Positions 7,038 to 15,625 of a stretch of DNA of 64,000 nucleotides are shown in pieces. Numbering within the stretch: the stretch's first letter is position 1; each line of letters begins with the position of its first letter. Source of the stretch: Marinobacter zhanjiangensis (GTDB lineage: Bacteria; Pseudomonadota; Gammaproteobacteria; Pseudomonadales; Oleiphilaceae); NCBI RefSeq assembly GCF_014651935.1, contig NZ_BMXV01000001.1:1-64000 (forward strand). The letters are read 5' to 3'. The position numbers and the translations under genes were made by a program. The notes beneath the pieces are model-generated. The model saw only the letters and a list, made by a program, of their open reading frames with translations, did not search any database and was not told where the DNA came from.

Positions 7038-7562
7038 ATGATGGACTATCTTCGCAGAAACCTTGGCAGAAGTTTCCGGACATCACCCTTCCGGGCCCCT
7101 CTGAGAGCCTGGGCACTGGTGCCGGTGTTCGTCATTGTATCGGTGTCAGTGGGTTTCACTACCGGGCTGTTAAGCGTCGAACCCATGACGTCGACGATGG
7201 CGGCCCTGCTGCCCCTTACCTTGTTTGTTTTTCCGTCGTTGCTCGAAGAAGCCTTCTTCAGGGGTGTCCTTGTTCCGCGAGATATACTCGAATCTGGGGC
7301 AGCCCGGGCTACCGGGGCCGTCGCCATCAGCACGGCCGTATTTGTCGCATGGCACCCGTTCAATGCACTGGCATTTAACCATTCAGCCATTCCGCTGTTC
7401 CTGGACCCCTGGTTTCTCGTGATGGTGTGCGCTCTCGGGATCACCTGCGGTTACAGCTATGTTGTCTCCCGGTCTATCTGGGTTCCCGTTGTGATTCACT
7501 GGGCGACGGTGACGGCCTGGGTACTCGTCTTCGGGGGCAGGAACCTGGTATTGGAGCTGTAA
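7038..7562 (+). CDS. CPBP family intramembrane metalloprotease
   Basis: 174 residues, mostly hydrophobic, with about four membrane segments. It carries the three motifs of the CAAX-prenyl-protease/bacteriocin-processing family: Glu70-Glu71 with Arg75 in LLEEAFFRG, His106 in AWHPFNA, and His154 in VVIHW. These place it in the inner membrane as a probable glutamate-type metalloprotease. The substrate cannot be read from sequence. Two ATG codons stand in tandem at 7038 and 7041. It is shorter than many family members but all active-site motifs are present. Confidence 0.85.
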   Translation: MMDYLRRNLGRSFRTSPFRAPLRAWALVPVFVIVSVSVGFTTGLLSVEPMTSTMAALLPLTLFVFPSLLEEAFFRGVLVPRDILESGAARATGAVAISTAVFVAWHPFNALAFNHSAIPLFLDPWFLVMVCALGITCGYSYVVSRSIWVPVVIHWATVTAWVLVFGGRNLVLEL

Positions 7563-7947
7563 CCGCAGCGCGTTCGCCCGGATGTCAGCTCCATGGTGTC
7601 CACCGCCTTGTGCACGCGTTCAGCGAGGGCCACGCCCCTTCCCGCTTCTCCTCATGAGCGATCCATAGTGTCGCCCAGCGTTTCGCCCCAAACTCATTCG
7701 GATTATCTATTAAGCTTGCCGGCATTCTGGCCGTTAACTTCATGGGGCGACCTCCGGCCAGAAAATACTGTGCCAAGGGTTCAGAAAGACAAACAACAGC
7801 TCCTGCCACACCGCTGCATGGCCTGACGGTGAGGATTTGACTCGATACCGTGGACCTCGCGCTTCGGGGCCAGGTATTCCGACCTTGTTTTCAGGGCGGC
7901 AGCATGGCGGAAGTTTGCAATTAATCTGAACGGAAAGGACAGTTTGA
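7563..7947. other. 385-base gap between CPBP protease and chemotaxis receptor genes
   Basis: No supported gene. Open frames on both strands here lack ribosome sites and recognisable motifs. No strong hairpin or consensus promoter was found. The ribosome site GGAAAGGA of the receptor lies at its right edge. Confidence 0.4.
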
Positions 7948-9525
7948 ATGACCATACAGAATAGAGTGCGCCTCTCCCTTGGCGCCTTGTTGTTATTGTT
8001 GGTTCTGGTCGGCGTGGCCGGGTTTATGGGTAGCCGGGTGGTCGGCAGCCTCGCCAATTACTACGCGACAGGCCTGGTACCCGGTGTCACCAATTACGGG
8101 GATTTGCGGGTTTCCGCTGAAAAGCTGAAGCTTCATGTCTACCAACAGGACTTTGACACGCTGGACGAAACCCTCGCCAACGCCCGCCAATCGCTGCAAT
8201 TTCTGGCCACGACCGGCACTGGCGACGAGGATAGTCCGATCGCCCGGGACCAACAGGTCAAGCAGGGCATCCGTCAGACTGTGGCCAAAATGGAGCAGTT
8301 GATTACTGCTGTAGAGGCCTACGATCCGGGAAGTCCGATCAGCGAAGAGCTGGAAGCCACATTTGATGCCTGGGACGCCAATACCGGGACTGCTGACTTC
8401 GTGATTTCCCGGATCATCGAGATTGTCAGCACCAAGATCAACGACACCCTGGGCACCATCATGCAGGTGGTTGCCGCGGTTGGCATTGTGTCGGTCATTC
8501 TCTTTGTGGTGGTGGCCACAAGCCTGGGCCGGAACCTGCGTAAAGGCATCGACAGCCTGCTTGAGTCATTCCAGCAGGTAGCCGACGGTGACCTCTCCAC
8601 CCGGGCTGATGACAAGCGCAAGGACGAATTCGGCCAGCTCGCCAGGCACTTCAATGCGCTGGCCGGCGGACTGGCGGAAACCATCGGCTACGTGTCGCAG
8701 CTGGCCGGCACCCTTCACACCCTTTCCGGCGAGTTCAGCCGCGCCAGTACCAACTATTCCGAGCGGGCGCGTAACCAGTCCGGCGAAACCCACCAGGTGG
8801 CGACCGCGATGACGGAAATGTCCGCCACTATCCGCGAGGTGGCGGAAAATGCGGAACACACGGCGCAACGAGCACAGGAAGCCAACCGTCAGGCTGATGG
8901 ATCCCGCCAGGAAATCAGCGAGGCTATCGAGTCCAGCCGTCAGATGAGTGAACAGATGAATTCCCTGGCGGAAGACATTGCCTCACTCAACGAGCAGACC
9001 AATTCTATTTCCATGGTGGTCAGCACCATTAATGACATCGCCGAACAGACCAACCTGCTGGCCCTGAATGCCGCCATTGAAGCAGCCCGGGCCGGTGACC
9101 AGGGCCGAGGGTTTGCGGTCGTGGCTGACGAAGTACGCAGCCTGTCACGCAAGACTGCCGAATCCACCCAGCAGATTGAAAAGGTCATCGCGTCCCTGCA
9201 GAAACAGGGCAACGCCACCTCCGACTCGGCCCGCTCCGGTGTTGAAGTGGTGACTCGCAGCGCTGAAACCGTGACTCACATCGGCGAGAGTCTGTCGCAG
9301 ATTCTGGACGCGGTCAGCGATATTTCATCCATGAATCAGCAGATCGCCACCACCAGTGAAGAGCAATCCCGGGTGGCCGAGGACATGAACCAGAATGTGG
9401 TCCGTATCAGCGACCTGTCCGACGACAATGCCGAGGAAACCGACAAGCTGGTGGAGGGCATTCGCAAGATCGATTCAATGGCGACGGAGCTGAACACGGT
9501 GATTGCCAAATACCGGATTGGGTAA
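7948..9525 (+). CDS. Methyl-accepting chemotaxis protein
   Basis: 525 residues. A first membrane helix lies at about residues 10-33 and a second at about 173-195. They enclose a periplasmic region of about 140 residues, the size of a four-helix-bundle sensor. A HAMP linker follows the second helix ([23 protein letters not shown]). The cytoplasmic part has the receptor tip [20 protein letters not shown] and [15 protein letters not shown], where CheA and CheW bind. The C-terminus has no NWETF-type tether for CheR. The ligand is unknown. The gene stands alone, with no chemotaxis gene next to it. Confidence 0.95.
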   Translation: MTIQNRVRLSLGALLLLLVLVGVAGFMGSRVVGSLANYYATGLVPGVTNYGDLRVSAEKLKLHVYQQDFDTLDETLANARQSLQFLATTGTGDEDSPIARDQQVKQGIRQTVAKMEQLITAVEAYDPGSPISEELEATFDAWDANTGTADFVISRIIEIVSTKINDTLGTIMQVVAAVGIVSVILFVVVATSLGRNLRKGIDSLLESFQQVADGDLSTRADDKRKDEFGQLARHFNALAGGLAETIGYVSQLAGTLHTLSGEFSRASTNYSERARNQSGETHQVATAMTEMSATIREVAENAEHTAQRAQEANRQADGSRQEISEAIESSRQMSEQMNSLAEDIASLNEQTNSISMVVSTINDIAEQTNLLALNAAIEAARAGDQGRGFAVVADEVRSLSRKTAESTQQIEKVIASLQKQGNATSDSARSGVEVVTRSAETVTHIGESLSQILDAVSDISSMNQQIATTSEEQSRVAEDMNQNVVRISDLSDDNAEETDKLVEGIRKIDSMATELNTVIAKYRIG

Positions 9526-9542
9526 ACCGGCAATGTCCGAAA

Positions 9543-9578
9543 GCCGACCCTTCGCCAGCCTTTTGGCGAAGGGTCGGC
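9543..9578. terminator. Bidirectional terminator hairpin
   Basis: A perfect 14-bp stem: GCCGACCCTTCGCC (9543-9556) pairs with 9565-9578 across an 8-base loop. It lies between two converging genes. There is no long T tract on either side, so strength as an intrinsic terminator is uncertain. Confidence 0.6.
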
Positions 9579-9588
9579 CAATAGCGAA

Positions 9589-10452
9589 TCAGGCCGTCGT
9601 AGCGCTGTCCTGCCGTAACTCCGCCAGGAAATCCAGGATGGCGTCATTGAAGACGTCGTTCTGGTCGCCGGAAACCATGTGACCGGCACCACTGACATCA
9701 ATCGCCCGGGAGCCGGGGATCAGTTCCAGGAAGTCCTTGACGCCCTCTTCGCTGACCACATCACTCATCTTGCCCCGAACCAGCAGTGTCGGAACCTGAA
9801 TCTGCTTTGCCGCTTCACGCAGGCGGTCGACATTCCGTACTGAATTCGGGGTGCGCTCGCCCACCATCAGGGCCGGGTCCCAGTGCCAGTACAGGCGGCC
9901 GTCTTCCCCTTCCCGCAGATTTTTACGCAGGCCGGCAGAGCCGGCGCTGCCACGCTTGCGGTGGGGCATGTAGGCAGCGACCGCTTCGACCACTTCGTCC
10001 ATGGAATCAAACCCGTCCAGATGCGACAGCATGAAATCGCGGATACGCTGGATACCCTCCACCTCCATCTTGGGCACGATGTCCACCAGCACCAGGCCGC
10101 GGATATGATCCGCCTCGCGGGCGGCGGCCGCAATCATGGAGCTGATGCCACCGAGGGAGGCACCCACCAGCACCGGTGGCTTGTCGAGGGTTTCCAGGAT
10201 GGCGTGCACATCCTCCACGAAGCGGTCCAGGGTGTAGTCCCCTTCCGGGCACCACTCGCTCTCACCATGGCCACGCATGTCCACGTTGAGGGCGTAGTAA
10301 CCGTTATCACCAAGCACCTGCGCCAGAACGCCCCAGGAATGCCGGGTCTGGCCACCACCGTGAAACATCACCACCGGCTGGCCGGCGGGATCACCGGCTA
10401 CGTCCACCGCCAGCTGGATGCCATTGGTACCTGTGAGAGTCTGCCGTTCCAT
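9589..10452 (-). CDS. Alpha/beta hydrolase
   Basis: 287 residues of the alpha/beta-hydrolase fold. The oxyanion segment is FHGGGQTRHSW (about 30-40), the nucleophile Ser99 sits in GASLGG, an acid lies in the RGKMSDVV segment and the catalytic His in GAGHMV. It resembles the haloalkane/epoxide-hydrolase and peroxidase-like group, but motifs do not settle the substrate. No signal peptide. It is transcribed toward the chemotaxis receptor gene from which the hairpin at 9543-9578 separates it. Confidence 0.88.
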   Translation of the reverse strand: MERQTLTGTNGIQLAVDVAGDPAGQPVVMFHGGGQTRHSWGVLAQVLGDNGYYALNVDMRGHGESEWCPEGDYTLDRFVEDVHAILETLDKPPVLVGASLGGISSMIAAAAREADHIRGLVLVDIVPKMEVEGIQRIRDFMLSHLDGFDSMDEVVEAVAAYMPHRKRGSAGSAGLRKNLREGEDGRLYWHWDPALMVGERTPNSVRNVDRLREAAKQIQVPTLLVRGKMSDVVSEEGVKDFLELIPGSRAIDVSGAGHMVSGDQNDVFNDAILDFLAELRQDSATTA

Positions 10453-10592
10453 ACTGTCTCCTGGATTGATCTTGTTCTGCTATGGCGCCCGGTTCGGGGG
10501 AGATTTCCGAACGCTTGTTTTATTTCAGGATAATGCCTTAAAACGGGTGGGAAATACCAGTTAGTTCTGCAACCAAATCGACGAAGAGGGTG

Positions 10593-11186
10593 TCAGGCAG
10601 AGGTCCAGAGACCCTGAGTCAGCATCTGCCACTGGTCGTCAAACTCCGCCGAAGGCAATCGGCTGAAGCCGGAGCGGACGAAGCGCTGTATGCGGCCTTC
10701 CATGAAGGTCATGACCCAGTCGGCACCGCGGGGAGCGCTGGGGTGCGGGCGCAGGCCCTGGCGGATCTCCCCCTCCTTGAGGATTTGCCGGATCTGGGTT
10801 TCCAGGCGGTCGAAGAACTGGCTGGCGCGCTTGCGCAGGGCTTCGTTCTCGCCGCTTAGCGCTTCACCGTTGAGGACGCGGCACAGGCCCGGGTTGCGCT
10901 CGGCGAAGACCAGTACCAACTGGGCAAGTTGCTGCAGGCGAATCCGGGCGTCGTCCTGCTCCTGCAGGATGCGCTGGCAGCGGGTGAAAACGGTGTCCTC
11001 GGCAAACTCGATCAGTGCCTCGAACATCTTGCGCTTGCTGGGAAAGTGACGGTAAAGGGCCGCCTCGGTGACGCCCACGGCGCGGGCCAGGCCGGCGGTG
11101 GTGATGCGGGCACCGGGATCCGTCTCCAGGATTTCTACCAGGGACTGAAGGATGGCATCGCGACGGCTGGGTTTCTGGTTGCTCAT
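10593..11186 (-). CDS. slmA: Nucleoid occlusion factor SlmA
   Basis: 197 residues, the usual length for SlmA. The opening SRRDAILQSLVEILE and the helix-turn-helix ITTAGLARAVGVTEAALYRHFPSKRK (read as two pieces of this stretch) match the family closely. The C-terminal half has the family-typical LTQGLW close to the end. SlmA binds specific chromosomal sites and FtsZ, and blocks septum formation over unsegregated DNA. It stands alone here between a hydrolase gene and the repeat region before thiG. Confidence 0.93.
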   Translation of the reverse strand: MSNQKPSRRDAILQSLVEILETDPGARITTAGLARAVGVTEAALYRHFPSKRKMFEALIEFAEDTVFTRCQRILQEQDDARIRLQQLAQLVLVFAERNPGLCRVLNGEALSGENEALRKRASQFFDRLETQIRQILKEGEIRQGLRPHPSAPRGADWVMTFMEGRIQRFVRSGFSRLPSAEFDDQWQMLTQGLWTSA

Positions 11187-11317
11187 GACAGGACTACAGC
11201 GCTCTGTTTGTTAGGTTATTGATCTGGTTGATGTAGGTATTGGGGAGATTCTACAGGGATTGGAGGGGATTGTGGTCGAATGCGGGGAGGAAGCTGGCAC
11301 ATCAATGAGGGCTTTAG

Positions 11318-11439
11318 CCCCTCTCCCCTCCGCGGGAGAGGGGTTGGGGAGGGGGAAGGCGGCTGACTCTGCAGCTTGATCTCTGGCGCCCTTTGGGCGC
11401 TCCCCCTCACCCTGGCCCTCTCCCTCGTTGGGGAGAGGG
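11318..11439. repeat. Paired palindromic intergenic repeat (REP/BIME-like)
   Basis: Two hairpins with almost the same stem: CCCCTCTCCC/GGGAGAGGGG at 11318-11343 and CCCTCTCCC/GGGAGAGGG at 11416-11439. They flank mirror-image purine-rich (TTGGGGAGGGGG) and pyrimidine-rich (CTCCCCCTCACCC) stretches, so the 122-bp unit is itself an inverted pair. It fills most of the gap between slmA and the end of thiG and may terminate the long lptD-thiG transcript. Repeats of this type are widely interspersed in gammaproteobacterial genomes; copy number here is unknown. Confidence 0.7.
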
Positions 11440-11495
11440 AATGTTCGCCGCTGCCCCCTGAAGCTCAGAAAACTTCAGAGAACGCCTCAACACTC

Positions 11496-12305
11496 TCAGA
11501 AAAAGGTGCCGTCAATGGGCGAAGAGGCGCTGGCATACGCTTTTTTGGCCATACGGCCCGACAGGTAGGCCTCGCGGCCGGATTCGATGGCCAGCTTCAT
11601 GGCGCGGGCCATGCGGACAGGGTCCCGGGCCGAAGCGATGGCAGTGTTCATGAGGACACCGTCACAGCCCAGCTCCATGGCAATGGTGGCGTCCGACGCG
11701 GTGCCCACGCCGGCATCCACCAGCACCGGAACATTGGCGTTCTCGACAATCAGCCGGATGTTGTATCGGTTCTGAATGCCCAGGCCGGAGCCGATGGGGG
11801 CGCCCAGAGGCATGATGGCGATACAGCCCATCTCTTCCAGACGCTTGGCCAGCAGGGGATCATCGGAGCAATAGACCATCACCTGGAAACCGTCGCTGAT
11901 CAGCTGTTCGGCCGCCACCAGAGTCTCGGTCATGTTCGGGTAGAGGGTCTTTTCCTCACCGAGCACTTCCAGCTTCACCAGGTTATGGCCATCCAGCAGT
12001 TCCCGGGCCAGCTTGCAGGTACGCACCGCATCCTTGGCGGTGAAACAGCCCGCAGTGTTGGGCAGGATGGTGTAATCCTTCGGCGACACCACGTCCAGCA
12101 GATTGGGCTCGTCGGGGTTCTGGCCCAGGTTGGTGCGGCGTACCGCCACGGTGACGATCTCCGCACCGCTGGCCTTGATGGCATCGCCGGTTTCCGTCAT
12201 GTCACGGTACTTGCCGGTACCTACCAGCAGGCGGGACTGGTAGACCCGGCCGGCGAATTCAAGTGGCTTGTCTTCCGGCAGCGGTATCTGGCTCTGATCA
12301 GTCAT
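11496..12305 (-). CDS. thiG: Thiazole synthase
   Basis: 269 residues. ThiG forms the thiazole ring of thiamine from deoxyxylulose phosphate, dehydroglycine and sulfur carried by ThiS. The catalytic lysine is Lys111 in LVKLEV. Phosphate-binding and family motifs are visible in [30 protein letters not shown] and [10 protein letters not shown]. Last gene of a minus-strand run that begins at lptD, 75 bases after thiS. The other thi genes are not in this window. The thiG-thiS pairing is common and fits their direct complex. Confidence 0.96.
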   Translation of the reverse strand: MTDQSQIPLPEDKPLEFAGRVYQSRLLVGTGKYRDMTETGDAIKASGAEIVTVAVRRTNLGQNPDEPNLLDVVSPKDYTILPNTAGCFTAKDAVRTCKLARELLDGHNLVKLEVLGEEKTLYPNMTETLVAAEQLISDGFQVMVYCSDDPLLAKRLEEMGCIAIMPLGAPIGSGLGIQNRYNIRLIVENANVPVLVDAGVGTASDATIAMELGCDGVLMNTAIASARDPVRMARAMKLAIESGREAYLSGRMAKKAYASASSPIDGTFF

Positions 12306-12380
12306 GGGTTTCCTTTGCGGTGTTGGTCAGTAAACAGCGGGTATCGGTCAGTAAACCGGCGTAACGAGGGTAAAGGCGGA

Positions 12381-12581
12381 TCAGCCACCACCAATAGCGT
12401 GGACGACCTCGACACGATCGCCGTCTTTCAGGCGATAATCGCCGTACTGGCTGCGGGGTACAATCTCTTCATTGACCTCGATCGCCAGCCGCTTGCCGGC
12501 AAGACCGAGGTCCTCGATCAGCCATTGCAGGGTCGCCTGATCCGGAAGTTCCCGGTGATCGCCATTGAGTATTACATTCAT
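12381..12581 (-). CDS. thiS: Sulfur carrier protein ThiS
   Basis: 66 residues with the ubiquitin-like pattern and the essential C-terminal Gly-Gly (HAIGGG), whose end is converted to a thiocarboxylate that donates sulfur to ThiG. The start at 12581 (MNVILNGD) gives the standard length. In-frame codons further upstream would overlap the end of the DUF423 gene. It lies 13 bases after that gene and 75 bases before thiG. Confidence 0.95.
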   Translation of the reverse strand: MNVILNGDHRELPDQATLQWLIEDLGLAGKRLAIEVNEEIVPRSQYGDYRLKDGDRVEVVHAIGGG

Positions 12582-12594
12582 AACGACCTCACAT

Positions 12595-12999
12595 TCAAAC
12601 AGAGCGGCGCAGTGCCGCTGCCACCAGCACGGCCCATCCCACCATGAAACAGACACCACCGAGCGGGGTTATGGGCCCGACCCATCGGATATCGGTCAAC
12701 ACCAGCAGGTACAGGCTGCCGCTGAACAGGATGATGCCGGCCAGAAAGAAACCACCGGCAACGCCCAGCAAGCGGCGCGACAATCCGGTGGCTGAGAGCA
12801 ACGCCACCAGTACCAGCGCAATCGCGTGGTATATCTGATAGGTGACGGCAGTCTGGAAAACTTCAAGGGCCCGTTCACTGACCATGCCCCGCAGGCCATG
12901 GGCGCCAAAGGCACCGGCCATCACCGCCAGCATGGCAATCAACGCACCGGCGGCAAGCCAGGGTCGATGAATGGTGGCGACCATCCGCTCAGCAGTCAC
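12595..12999 (-). CDS. DUF423 family inner-membrane protein
   Basis: 134 residues with four hydrophobic segments. The N-terminal GAFGAHGLRG and the later YQIYHAIALV motif are typical of the DUF423 family (YgdD in E. coli), small membrane proteins of unknown function. The start at 12999 overlaps the end of apaH by 11 bases, so it belongs to the same operon. Confidence 0.88.
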   Translation of the reverse strand: MTAERMVATIHRPWLAAGALIAMLAVMAGAFGAHGLRGMVSERALEVFQTAVTYQIYHAIALVLVALLSATGLSRRLLGVAGGFFLAGIILFSGSLYLLVLTDIRWVGPITPLGGVCFMVGWAVLVAAALRRSV

Positions 13000-13789
13000 A
13001 ATGGATCTTCTCGTCGGTATCCAGGTTCATGACGGTCAGCTGGCCACCCCACACGCAGCCGGTATCCAGGCCGATGTAACGCTCACTGCCGGTTTCCCCT
13101 TCCAGGGCCGCCCAATGGCCGAAGACAACCCGCACATCATCGGGTCTCTGGAAACGGAACCAGGGCGCGAAACCCGCGGGCGCGTTGTCTGCGGTCTCCT
13201 TGGCAGCCAGTTCCAGGGTGCCGTCTTCGGCAATAAACCGCATGCGGGTAAAGTAGTTGGTGATCATGCGCCAGCGGTCCATGCCCTGGAGGTCATCCCG
13301 CCAGCATTCGGGATAGTTGCCGTACATCTCACGGAAATAGTCTTCTACGTTGGGACTGCGAAGCACGGTTTCCAGTTCCCGGGCCAGGGCCGCGCCCTTT
13401 TCGACCGTCCAGATATGGGGCAGGCCGGCGTGGGACATGACCAGGTTGCGCCGGGTGTCGTGGATGCAGATATTCTGTTGCAACAGCCATTGCAGCAGTT
13501 CCTGGTGGTCCGGGGCGCCCAGAATATCATCCAGGGTATCCTTCCTCTTGACGCTATGGCCGCCCAGCGCCACCGCCAGCAGATGCAGGTCATGGTTGCC
13601 CAGAACGACCACGGCAGAGCTGCCCAGGTTCTTTACGTAGCGCAGGCTTTCCAGTGAAGACGGGCCCCGGTTGATAATGTCTCCGGCGACCCAGAGACGG
13701 TCCCGGGAGGGAGAAAAGTCGACCTTGTCCAGCACATCCAGCAACCGCTCGTAACAGCCCTGAATGTCGCCAATGGCATAGTCAGTCAT
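12989..13789 (-). CDS. apaH: Symmetrical bis(5'-nucleosyl)-tetraphosphatase
   Basis: 266 residues. ApaH splits Ap4A into two ADP and can remove nucleoside-tetraphosphate caps from RNA. It is a calcineurin-type phosphoesterase: the metal motifs are AIGDIQGCYERL at the N-terminus, WVAGDIINRGP and VVLGNHDLHLL. The start overlaps the end of rsmA by 8 bases. The rsmA-apaH pairing is conserved in E. coli and Pseudomonas. Confidence 0.96.
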   Translation of the reverse strand: MTDYAIGDIQGCYERLLDVLDKVDFSPSRDRLWVAGDIINRGPSSLESLRYVKNLGSSAVVVLGNHDLHLLAVALGGHSVKRKDTLDDILGAPDHQELLQWLLQQNICIHDTRRNLVMSHAGLPHIWTVEKGAALARELETVLRSPNVEDYFREMYGNYPECWRDDLQGMDRWRMITNYFTRMRFIAEDGTLELAAKETADNAPAGFAPWFRFQRPDDVRVVFGHWAALEGETGSERYIGLDTGCVWGGQLTVMNLDTDEKIHCDC

Positions 13790-14612
13790 GGTCAGCCTCG
13801 TTCGCGGTATTGGCCTGTGGCCGGTTCCCGGTCAGGTAGTCAGCAATGGCTACGTATTCCGGCAGCGTCAGGTTCTCCGGCCGCAGGCCATCATTAATGC
13901 CCAGAGTCTGCAGTTCCTCCGCGGAAATCAGACTGCCCAGGCCCTTGCGCAGGGTCTTGCGCCGGGCATTGAACGCCGTACGCACCACCTGCTGTAACAT
14001 CGACAGGTCCCGGGCCGGGTGAGGCAGCGTCTCATGGGGAATCAGGCGCACGATGGCGGAATCCACCCTGGGTGACGGCTTGAAAGCGCCGGGCCCCACC
14101 TCGAACAGCGGCTGCACCTGGCAGAAGTACTGGGTCATGATGCCCAGTCTGCCGTAGTTGTTGTCGCCGGGGCCGGCAGCCATCCGCTGCACCACTTCCT
14201 TCTGCAACATGAAATGCATGTCTTTCACCACGCCGGACTGTTCCAGCAGATGGAAGATCAGGGGCGTGGAAATATTGTAGGGCAGGTTCCCCACAACCCG
14301 CAGCGGGCCGTCCGTGGCGAGTTGACTGAAATCGAACCTGAGGGCGTCGGCCTCATGAATCTGAAGCTGCGGGTAATTGAAAAACCGGGTCCGCAACACC
14401 GGAATCAGATCCCGGTCCAGCTCCACCACGTGCAGCCGCGGGTTAACTGCCAGCAGCTCCTCGGTCAGCGCACCCAGTCCGGGGCCGATTTCCACCATGA
14501 TGTCTTCGGCTTTCGGGTTGATGGAACGCACGATGCGCTCGATGACCCCGGGATCATGGAGGAAATTCTGTCCGAACCGCTTGCGGGCCTGGTGACCGGC
14601 CTTCTTGCTCAA
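13782..14612 (-). CDS. rsmA: 16S rRNA (adenine1518/1519-N6) dimethyltransferase
   Basis: 276 residues. RsmA (KsgA) dimethylates two adenines in helix 45 of 16S rRNA late in 30S assembly. The SAM-binding motif is EIGPGLGALTEELL (about 42-55), and the catalytic NLPYNIS motif follows. The N-terminal KRFGQNFLHD is diagnostic of the family. The start codon overlaps the pdxA stop by 4 bases (ATGA). Confidence 0.97.
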   Translation of the reverse strand: MSKKAGHQARKRFGQNFLHDPGVIERIVRSINPKAEDIMVEIGPGLGALTEELLAVNPRLHVVELDRDLIPVLRTRFFNYPQLQIHEADALRFDFSQLATDGPLRVVGNLPYNISTPLIFHLLEQSGVVKDMHFMLQKEVVQRMAAGPGDNNYGRLGIMTQYFCQVQPLFEVGPGAFKPSPRVDSAIVRLIPHETLPHPARDLSMLQQVVRTAFNARRKTLRKGLGSLISAEELQTLGINDGLRPENLTLPEYVAIADYLTGNRPQANTANEADHD

Positions 14613-15625
14613 GAGGATTCTCCCGCCTGCGGCCTGTGTTCGCGTCGATGCGTCGCCATCTGGTCCGCCACGCGAATGGCGGTATGCAGGCTGCCCGCAT
14701 TCGCCCGGCCGGTGCCGGCCAGGTCCAGGGCGGTGCCGTGGTCCACGGAGGTCCGCACAATGGGCAGGCCCAGAGTGATATTGACGGCGCGCCCAAAGCC
14801 CTGGAACTTGAGTACCGGCAGCCCCTGGTCGTGGTACATGGCCAGCACCGCATCCGCGTTGTCCAGCCAGTGGGGGGTAAACAGGGTATCCGCCGGCAAC
14901 GGGCCGGTAAGCTGGATACCCTCGTGCCGCAACCTCTCAAGAGTAGGTTCGATCACCTCGATTTCCTCCCGGCCCAGGTGACCGCCCTCACCGGCATGGG
15001 GATTCAGGCCCGCCACCAGGATACGAGGATGATGAACGCCGAAGTAAATTTTCAGGTCCTGATCCAGTATGCGGGCCACCTGGGTAATCCGCTCCGGGGT
15101 GATGGCGGCGGGCACGTCTTTCAGAGGCAGATGCGTGGTGACCAGGGCCACCCGCAACTCCTCGGTAGCCAGCATCATCACCACCCGCTCAACACCGCAG
15201 AGTTCCTGGAGGAATTCGGTATGGCCGCTGAAAGCAATACCGGCCTCGTTGATAACGCCCTTGTGAACCGGAGCCGTGACCATGCCGTCGAAGGTACCGT
15301 CCAGGCATCCCCGGGCGGCGGTGGTCAGGGTATCCAGCACATACTGGCTGTTGCCGGGGCTGGTGGTGCCCGCAGCGGTATCGTAGATGCCGGGCACGTC
15401 CAGTACCGAGAGCTGGCCGGCCGCCGTGACCGCCTGGTCACCGGGCTGCCAGGGCTGCAACTCAACGGACAGCCCCAGCAGGGCCTGGCGGGCCTGCAGC
15501 AGCTCGCGGCTGGCGATCACTACCAGGCGCTGGGCCCGCTCCTCCATGGCCAGCTGCAGGCACAGCTCGGGGCCGATACCGGCAGGCTCGCCCGCGGTCA
15601 GTGCCAGGGTGACCGGTGCGGTCAT
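14609..15625 (-). CDS. pdxA: 4-hydroxythreonine-4-phosphate dehydrogenase
   Basis: 338 residues. PdxA oxidises 4-phosphohydroxy-L-threonine in pyridoxal phosphate synthesis. Visible family motifs are TAGEPAGIGPEL at the N-terminus, the GHTEFL and THLPLKDVP segments, and the metal and substrate motifs LNPHAGEGG and YHDQGLPVLK. It overlaps surA upstream and rsmA downstream by 4 bases each, so the genes are translationally coupled, as in the classic surA-pdxA-ksgA-apaH operon. Confidence 0.97.
   Translation of the reverse strand: MTAPVTLALTAGEPAGIGPELCLQLAMEERAQRLVVIASRELLQARQALLGLSVELQPWQPGDQAVTAAGQLSVLDVPGIYDTAAGTTSPGNSQYVLDTLTTAARGCLDGTFDGMVTAPVHKGVINEAGIAFSGHTEFLQELCGVERVVMMLATEELRVALVTTHLPLKDVPAAITPERITQVARILDQDLKIYFGVHHPRILVAGLNPHAGEGGHLGREEIEVIEPTLERLRHEGIQLTGPLPADTLFTPHWLDNADAVLAMYHDQGLPVLKFQGFGRAVNITLGLPIVRTSVDHGTALDLAGTGRANAGSLHTAIRVADQMATHRREHRPQAGESS

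Noticed and set aside
7038-7562. CPBP protease as part of a phage-defence or bacteriocin system
   Set aside because: No immunity, peptide or partner gene lies next to it; the family has many unrelated roles.
7585-7809. Minus-strand open frame of 74 codons in the gap before the chemotaxis receptor
   Set aside because: No ribosome site, no recognisable motif and low-complexity tail; not distinguishable from chance.
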